Shown here: piece by piece, positions 58,016 to 64,000 of the stretch
Layout: every line of letters begins with the position of its first letter
How positions within the stretch are numbered: position 1 is the stretch's first letter
Assembly (NCBI GenBank): GCA_028571685.1
Contig: CM053141.1
Location: 69,735,833 to 69,799,832, forward strand
DNA length: 64,000 nucleotides
From: Heterohyrax brucei
Lineage: Eukaryota > Chordata > Mammalia > Hyracoidea > Procaviidae
Direction: 5' to 3'
Position numbers and translations under genes: made by a program
The notes under the pieces: generated by a model
The model's database searches: none
What the model was told of the DNA's origin: nothing
What the model saw: only the letters and a program-made list of their open reading frames with translations

Positions 58016-59914
58016 AATATGATAACATCACAGTTTTCATGATACGGTCACTGGATTGTTTCTTTCACTATTATAGCTTAGATTCAGTTTGGAGCTTTCC
58101 CTGACTGAGTAGGATTCTGGGTGATGTAATTGCTATATTTGCTGTAATTGCTTCTAAAATGTAGTTAGTGGTTTTGTTCTTCTGAGCAAGAGATTCTTTG
58201 CGTATTTCCTATAGCTTTGGTTTTGTTTTTACAAACTCTCTGAATTTCAGCTTATCTGTGAATTTTCATATTTGAAAGTAGTTTTGCAGAATGTGTAATT
58301 CTTGGTTGGAAGTTCTTCTTTAAGACTTTGAATGTGTCATGCTACTATCTCTGTGCCAGCATTGTTTTTGCTGAGAAATCCAATGAGAGCCTACAGGGTT
58401 TCCCTCTGAATGTTAGCTTTGCTTTTAGTCTTGCTGACTTTGAGTTTCTGCTTATGTTTCATTTTGTTAAGCTTGATTATAATATGCTGTAGAGTCTTTC
58501 TTTTGAAATCTATATTGAGTGACATTCGATATGCATCTTGGATATCTGTATTCTCTTCTTTCGTAATTTCTGGGAAGTTTTCAGTTAGCAGCTCAGCCAC
58601 AATACTTTCTGTTCTCAGGTGTCCCATCCTGTTCAAGAACGCCAATTAATTGTAGATTGTTCTTCTTAATAGAGTCCCACATGTATCTTAATGCTTCTTC
58701 ATTTTTCTTATTTCTTTTTTCTAATTTTTGCTTATCATAGATGCTGGTGTCAGTAGCTCTGTCTTTGAAATCAGAAATTGTCTTTTCCATTTGTTCACTT
58801 CTGTTTTCTTGGTTTTGGATTGAAGTTTCTATGTCTTTGATTTTGTACTTTATCTATTGGACTTCAGAATACTGGTGTTCCATCAGATCCAGCAGCTTGC
58901 TTAATTTTTCATTTTGCTCTGCTGCATTTTGTATTAGGTCTGGGAGGGTTCTATATATAATCCTTTCGTATTCATCTTCTGATAGTTTCAGTAAAGCCTC
59001 TTCATCTGGGAAGTTCTGAGGTGGTTTCTTTTGGGGGCCTTCTGAAGCCATCGGTGATTTCTTAGTTATGGTTTTCTCCAGATTTTGTTGTTTCTGGGGC
59101 ATAATGTGAGTCAGTAGAGGCTGGGAGAGATGCTGTGAGGATGGGCCACAGTTGTTTCTCTAGGCTGTCTTAAAATGAGCAGTAAAAAGTATCTGACACC
59201 TTCCAAAGTCAGTCAAGTTTTCAGGTGTATAGGTCCCTCTTCGCAGTTGGCAAAGTAAGCACCTCTATGTCGAACCCCAGGTGTTATAAGCTAGCTCAAA
59301 ATACAGAAAGGCTACTGCCTTGCTGGCCTCTGCTGTCATGCCCCCGCTGCAGGCGACACTGAAGAACACCACCTCTCTGCTGGAAAAGCACTTTCCCCCC
59401 GCACAGGCGCTATCTTCCAGCCTAGGAACTAAGTCCAGCTTGGGCCTCCATGTGGGTGTATTCATTTGCTGGTGGCTCAAGATGTCATCCCTTACAAGCT
59501 TGCCACTGCCTCCGTACGGCTACTATATGGTGGAGTTAGAAAGATAGGCCAAAGGTGCTGAGATGCATAGAGTCCAAAGCCGGACTCTCAGAATATGGCA
59601 GTTGGCACTTGCTGATTCCGCCAGCAGTGTGTCTGAGATTAGTGGCTAGTCAAGTCCCAGCTCCCCCCACCAGCTAAGACAGAGGAAAAAAGATTACAAT
59701 GGTGAGTTACCTTCGGTACATGTAAGCACGCACTCGCCAGGAGTCGGGTCAGCCAAAGAGAGGAGGTTTTGCGTTCAGTGGTATGAAGTCCATATGAACA
59801 GCTCTGTGCTGTGTCCTAGGGCTCACTAGGTGTCCAGAAGGCACTGTTTAATTATCAGTTCAAGTCTTGGTTTCCAGACAGACATATGTTTAGTCTACCA
59901 TAACACCACCCACC
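58016..59914 (-). mobile_element. Old L1, 5' part: spacer, ORF1 and 5'UTR
   Basis: Continues the element at 49101-50830 across the younger L1. ORF1 runs about 59102-58186: MPQKQQNLEKTITKKSPMAS, NAAEQNEKLSKLLDLMEHQ, ISDFKDRATDTS, LNIDFKRKTLQHIIIKLNKM; shifted in several places. The 5'UTR (59103-59914) aligns with only one of the two units of the younger copy. It ends at the 11-bp duplication TGATACAGTCA (59915-59925). Confidence 0.88.
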
Positions 59915-59925
59915 TGATACAGTCA

Positions 59926-60050
59926 AGATAAATAGTTCTGTTACCACAAGCATCATTCTTGTTGCCCCCCTTACTACCATGCCTTTCTTCCTTGTGCATT
60001 TTGTCTTTTCAAAATGTTACATAAATGGAGTCATATGACATGTAACCTTT
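59926..60050 (-). mobile_element. Ancient L1, continuation
   Basis: AGTTCTGTTACCACAAGC, TTTTGTCTTTTCAAAATGTTAC, AAATGGAGTCATATGACATG: the common ancient L1 antisense order, continuous with 48960-49100 before and 60605 after. Confidence 0.7.
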
Positions 60051-60604
60051 AAAAAAAATTATTGTGCTTTAGTGGAAGCTTTGCTGTGTAATTAGTTTCT
60101 CATTCAAGATTGTGTATACAAATTGTTTTTTGACATTGGTTGCAGTTAACACAGTTTGTCAGCATTCTCCTTTTTTTCCTTTCCATGTTAGCTTCCCCAT
60201 GTCCATTTGTCCAGTTTTCCATCTCCTTCCTGCCTTCTCTTTGCTTTTTGTCAGGTATTGCCCATGTGGTCTCATATGTTTGATTCAGCTAATAAGCACA
60301 TTCCTCATATGTGTTACTGTTTGTAGGCCTGGCTGAAGTGTGGACTTTTGGAGTGGCTTCTATTTTGAGTTAGCAGAGTATTGGGGGCCATAGTTTCAGT
60401 TGTTCCTGCAATCTCTGTCAGAGCAGTAAGTCTAGTCTTTTTCAGTAAATTTGAATTTTGTTCTTTAGTTTTCTCCCCTTTTGTTGTAGACACTGTGAAT
60501 TGGAATTGATTTGACTATGGTTGGTGTTTTTTTTGGTTTTCCTGTTGTGGTACCTGTCAGAGCTCTTGGTAGTAGTAGCTGGGCACATCTAGTTCTTCAA
60601 TGTG
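60051..60604 (-). mobile_element. L1 3'UTR, second type, inserted in the ancient L1
   Basis: A-rich/T-rich left end, TTATTGTGCTTTAGTGGAAGC, TTTGACATTGGTTGCAG, CAGTTTTCCATCTCCTTCC, GGGGGCCATAGTTTCAG, CTGTCAGAGC. Possible duplication ATGTAACCTTT (left) / TGTGTAACTTTTT (right). Same type as 35118-35960. Confidence 0.72.
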
Positions 60605-61498
60605 TAACTTTTTAAGATTGGCTTCTGTACTTGACATGATCCCCTTAAAGTCCATCCAAGTTGTTTTATTATATCAGTCAGTAGTTTATTTTTGTTACCA
60701 AGGAATATCCCATGGTATGCATATACCACAGTTTAATCTGTTTACCCATTGAAGGGCATCTGGATTGTTTGCAGCTTTTATTGTTATTATGTATAAAGCT
60801 ATTGTGAACTTTTTTTTCACTCTTTTAAAAATAATTTTGGAAAATATAAAGGTGATTTAAACATTTACCATTTCAACAGTCTTCACCTGTACAGTTGAGT
60901 GACATTAAATATATGTTCATTTATGTGTTAAGTCATAGCACTGCTAACCATTCTCAAGTTTTTCCATCATTTTTAATAGAAGCTCAGTTTTGGGTGTGAA
61001 CTTAAGTTTTCTTTTCTGCGAGGTAAATGTCCAAAACTAGTGGCTGGCTTGAATTAAAAAAAAAGCAACAACCGACGGCCATTGAGTTGTATCCAACTAA
61101 TAGTGACCCTATAGGTCAGGGTAGATCTGCCCCATAGAGTTTCCAGGAATTGAGGTTACAAACTTTTTATAAGAAACTGTCAAACTGGTTTCTAGGATGC
61201 CTGTACTGTTCTCTATTTCCACTAGCAATGTATGTTTGCATCTTTGTCAGCATTTGACAGTGTCACTATATATTTAACTGTACACCAGTGTCACTATATA
61301 TTTAACTGTATGCATGCGTGTATATGTATCTTCATTTGAGCCATTCATGTGTGTAGTGGCATTTCATCACCATATTATTTGGCATTTCATTAATGGCTAC
61401 TGTTATTAAACATCTTTTTATGTACTTACTTGCCATCTGTATTCTTTTCAGCAAAATGTTTAGTCAGGATTTTTGCTCATTTTTTGATAGAATATTCT
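60605..61498 (-). mobile_element. Ancient L1, ORF2 3' region antisense, with smaller insertions
   Basis: AAGTCCATCCAAGTTGTTT, AATATCCCATGGTATGCATA, TTACCCATTGAAGGGCATCTGG, then GTGAACTTAAGTTTTC, AGAAACTGTCAAACTGG, AGCAATGTATG, CATTTCATTAATGGCTAC, TTGCCATCTGTATTC. About 60835-60975 looks like a piece of another ancient repeat, and a SINE sits at 61052-61155. Confidence 0.75.
61052..61155 (-). repeat. AfroSINE, 3' half
   Basis: A-run, CGACGGCCATTGAGTTGTATCC, AGTGACCCTATAGGTCAGGG, CCCCATAGAGTTTCCAGG. The head half is missing. Confidence 0.85.
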
Positions 61499-62560
61499 TT
61501 TTTAGAGAGATGAGTTTTATTTATGTATTTATGTATTGTGATTGAGCAAAAGTGTGCAATCCAGTTTAAATTTGCATGGCTGCCTGTGTGCAGCTCCTAC
61601 TGCTTTCCTTACTTGGTGACAGCACATTCCTCCTATCTGTTCTGTACATATCATAGCCTCTTAAGAATCTCCTGTCCCCTATTCTCTGCCCTCTCCTTCC
61701 CCTCTAGTAAGAGGCCAGTAGGATGGCATCCTATAGATTCATAGAGCCATAAAGTGCCCACATGATACGGTCACTCTGTGTCACCGAGTCCAATGCATTC
61801 CTGTCCGAAGAGTTGACCTCAGTACTGATTTATGGACAGGGACAGCGTCAGGACCAGGAGCCATGCTCCCAGGGGAACTCCGAGGCCCCTGGACCATCAA
61901 TTGTGGCCTTTTAGTGGAGTTCTCAGGGTGAACCTCTGTTTATTATCATGTTGCCAGTGAGACTCAACTTGGTGAACCTCATCACAGGTATCACTGGTGG
62001 TGGCTGGGCTCCATCTGGGTCCTCTGGTCACATGTTGATGTAGTCGCCCACTGACGTGGGTCTCTGTCTTCTGGGTTCTCTTTCCCCCGTGTTGTTTTGG
62101 TCCTTGGTGATCATCTGTTCCTGCAGACCCCAGACGCGAGGCACCAGGAGACTCTCTTAGCAATACACTAGTTATGCCAGTTGGCCTCAGTGTCCCTGGA
62201 GAGCATGATCCCCAGACCCCCGCCCCTGCTACTCTGTCCTCGCAATATTGGGTTAAGATTGGAAGAATATTCAGGTTATGCTGAAGTCCAGTTAAATTGA
62301 TCTTTCTGATGTGTGCTGTCACTGATTTAACGTAACGAAATTTCTGTCAGCTATGTAATCTGTAACCAGCCCTCTCCTTCCCTCCCTCTTCTCCCTTGCA
62401 GCCATCAAAGATTCTTTTCTTCTGTACCGTGAGTCTGTTTTTAAGTCCTTATCGTAGGGGTCTTATACAGTATTTGTCCGTGTGCCACTGACTACTTTCA
62501 CTCAGCATAATGTCTTCTAAATGAAACCAAGTTAAGAGATGCTTCCTAATGTCATCATTG
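61499..62560 (-). mobile_element. Older L1: 3'UTR and ORF2 C-terminus, interrupted by the last L1
   Basis: Diverged antisense 3'UTR (TTATGTATTGTGATTGAGC, CTTGGTGACAGCACATTCC, TGGGTCTCTGTCTTCTGGG, TTGGGTTAAGATTGGAAG) and then ORF2 C-terminal text (MLSESSQWHTDKYC and LLTWFHLEDI, read near 62470-62530 on the minus strand). A younger L1 starts at 62561, exactly where TCATCATTG should run on into TTCTTTATC. Confidence 0.85.
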
Positions 62561-63994
62561 TTTTTTTTTTTTAATTTAACATGACAGAGTGAAAATGTAC
62601 ATTCCCGTATAAATTTACATGCCCACCTATGTGCAGCTTCCACTGCTCTCCCTGTCCGGTGACAGCACACTATTCCTCTCTGCCCCATACATGTCTCATC
62701 CTCCCAACAGCCTCCTTTCCCCTCCTCTCCACCCACTCTCCTTCCTCCAGCCAGAGGTCAGCAGGATGATATCCTATAGATGTATAGAACCATAAAGTGC
62801 ATCCAATATATGGTCACTCTGCATTGCCAAGTCCAATCCATTCCTGTCCAAAGAGTGGACCTTCGTTATAATTTATGGGTAAAGGCAGCATCAGGGCCAG
62901 GGGCCATGGTCTCAGGGGAATCCTGAAACTGCTGGACCATCCATTGAGGTCTTTTAGTGGAGGTCTCAGGATGCACCCCTTTTTATTCTTGTGTTGCCAG
63001 TGAGACTCCTCTCTGTGAGCTCCATCGTGGCTATCACTGGTGGTGTCCGGGCACCATCCCGTTCTTCCGGTCCCAAGTTGATGTAGGCACCCAGTCATGT
63101 GGGTCTCTCTGTCTTCTAGGTTGTCTTTACTGCATGTCATTTTGGTCCTCGGTGAGCATCCATTCCTGCTGAGTTGGGACCATTTGCTGTGTCCTCGGAT
63201 GGCAGCTTGGCAGCTTTGAAAACCCCAGATGCCACTCACCAATGTGGGGTGCAGACAGCTCTCTTAGCAAAAAGCTAGTTGTGCCAGTTGGCCTCAATTT
63301 CGCCTAAGAGCATGGTCCCGTGCCCCCTGCCCCAGCTACTCTATCCTTGCAATATTGGGTTAAGATGGAAGGAGTACTCAAGTTATGCTGAAGTCCACTT
63401 AATGTTGTTCTTGTTTTTAATGTGTGCTATCACCGCTTTCTCCCAACCAGATTTCTAGCAACTATCTAAACTAAACCCTCCCCCTTCATTCTCCCCCCCT
63501 CCCCTCTCTTGCAGCTGTCAAAGAGTCTTTTCTTCTATACACAAGTCTGTTTTTGAGATCTTATCTTAGAGGTCTCATACAGTATTTGTCCTTTTGACAC
63601 TGACTGCTTTCACTCAACATAATGTCTTCCAGTTGAAACCAGGTTAGGAGATGTTTCCTGGAATCATCGTTATTCTTTATCATTGCATAGTGCTCCATTG
63701 AGTATATGTACCGTAGTTTACTTATCCATTCCTGTGTTAGCCATCTGGGTTGATTCCATCTTTATGCTATCATGGACTGTGCTGTGATAAACATTCTGGT
63801 GCATGTGTCCGTTACTGTGAAAAGCGTTGATTCTGTAGGATATATTCCAAGTAGTGGAATTACTGGGTCAAGTGGTGTATCAATATCCATTTTTTTAAGG
63901 AAGCACCAGATTGCTTTCCAAAGAGGGTGGACCATTTTGGAACCCCACCAACAGTGTAGGAGGGTTCCACTTTCTCCACAGCCTCTCCAGCATT
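62561..63994 (-). mobile_element. 5'-truncated L1: 3'UTR and ORF2 C-terminus
   Basis: Young-type L1: poly-T, full 3'UTR (62573-63560), ORF2 stop at 63561-63563 (MRPLR* position) and about 430 nt of ORF2 C-terminal sequence up to CTCTCCAGCAT. The match to the full-length L1 ends about 63994. The last six bases of the window, TAATGT, equal 62547-62552, the start of the sequence left of the insertion, so they look like the beginning of the right duplication. Confidence 0.92.
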
Positions 63995-64000
63995 TAATGT

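Overview
This window looks like intergenic and intronic DNA from a placental mammal of the Afrotheria, most likely an elephant or a close paenungulate relative. The argument is repeat content. Several dozen tRNA-headed SINEs have the afrotherian layout: a CCCTGGTGG-like head, a GCAGTTCGAAYCC-like B box, a GGGGCAGTTCTACTCTGTCC middle and a GAGTCGGAATCGACTC tail. With them are RTE (BovB-like) LINEs that share that tail, and an L1 lineage with a roughly 1-kb 3'UTR. The species call is from memory of these families, not from a search. I see no intact protein-coding gene. Nearly every open frame in the window is repeat, pseudogene or antisense.

Layout. 0-5 kb: a mariner-like relic, a GAPDH processed pseudogene (minus strand, 15-bp target-site duplication, TSD) landed in a MIR, and a MER5A-type hAT fossil. 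5-11 kb: two 5'-truncated L1 copies, the second hit by a 320-bp solo LTR. 11-20 kb: SINEs, a MaLR-type LTR with internal sequence, an ERV pol relic, MIRs and an old L1 3'UTR. 20-28 kb: an RTE complex, with a minus-strand RTE head-to-head with a plus-strand RTE that is filled with nested LTRs, an L1 tail, another RTE piece and two very short (35-39 bp) insertions; an internally deleted RTE follows.

30.4-32.15 kb is the only functional-looking locus: a GC- and CpG-rich island of about 1.7 kb with GC-box and ETS-like sites, and candidate plus-strand splice donors at 31851 and 32149. It is probably a promoter and 5'UTR first exon. If transcribed rightwards, the rest of the window would be first intron. 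I could not name the gene.

33-49 kb: SINE clusters, L1 3' tails, an LTR pair, a 218-bp MITE with terminal inverted repeats, and a near-perfect 131-bp-period tandem duplication. 49-62.5 kb: a layered LINE stack in which an ancient L1 holds an old L1 that ends inside ORF2 yet keeps an 11-bp TSD, and that old L1 holds a younger full-length 7.2-kb L1 (50831-58001) with a YY1-like 5' start, two related 5'UTR units, ORF1 and ORF2, all minus strand and broken. The window ends inside what looks like the right TSD of a last L1.

No gene network can be read here. The interest lies in insertion order: SINEs, RTE and L1 copies with matching TSDs give a readable stratigraphy, and several very short insertions suggest extreme 5' truncation.
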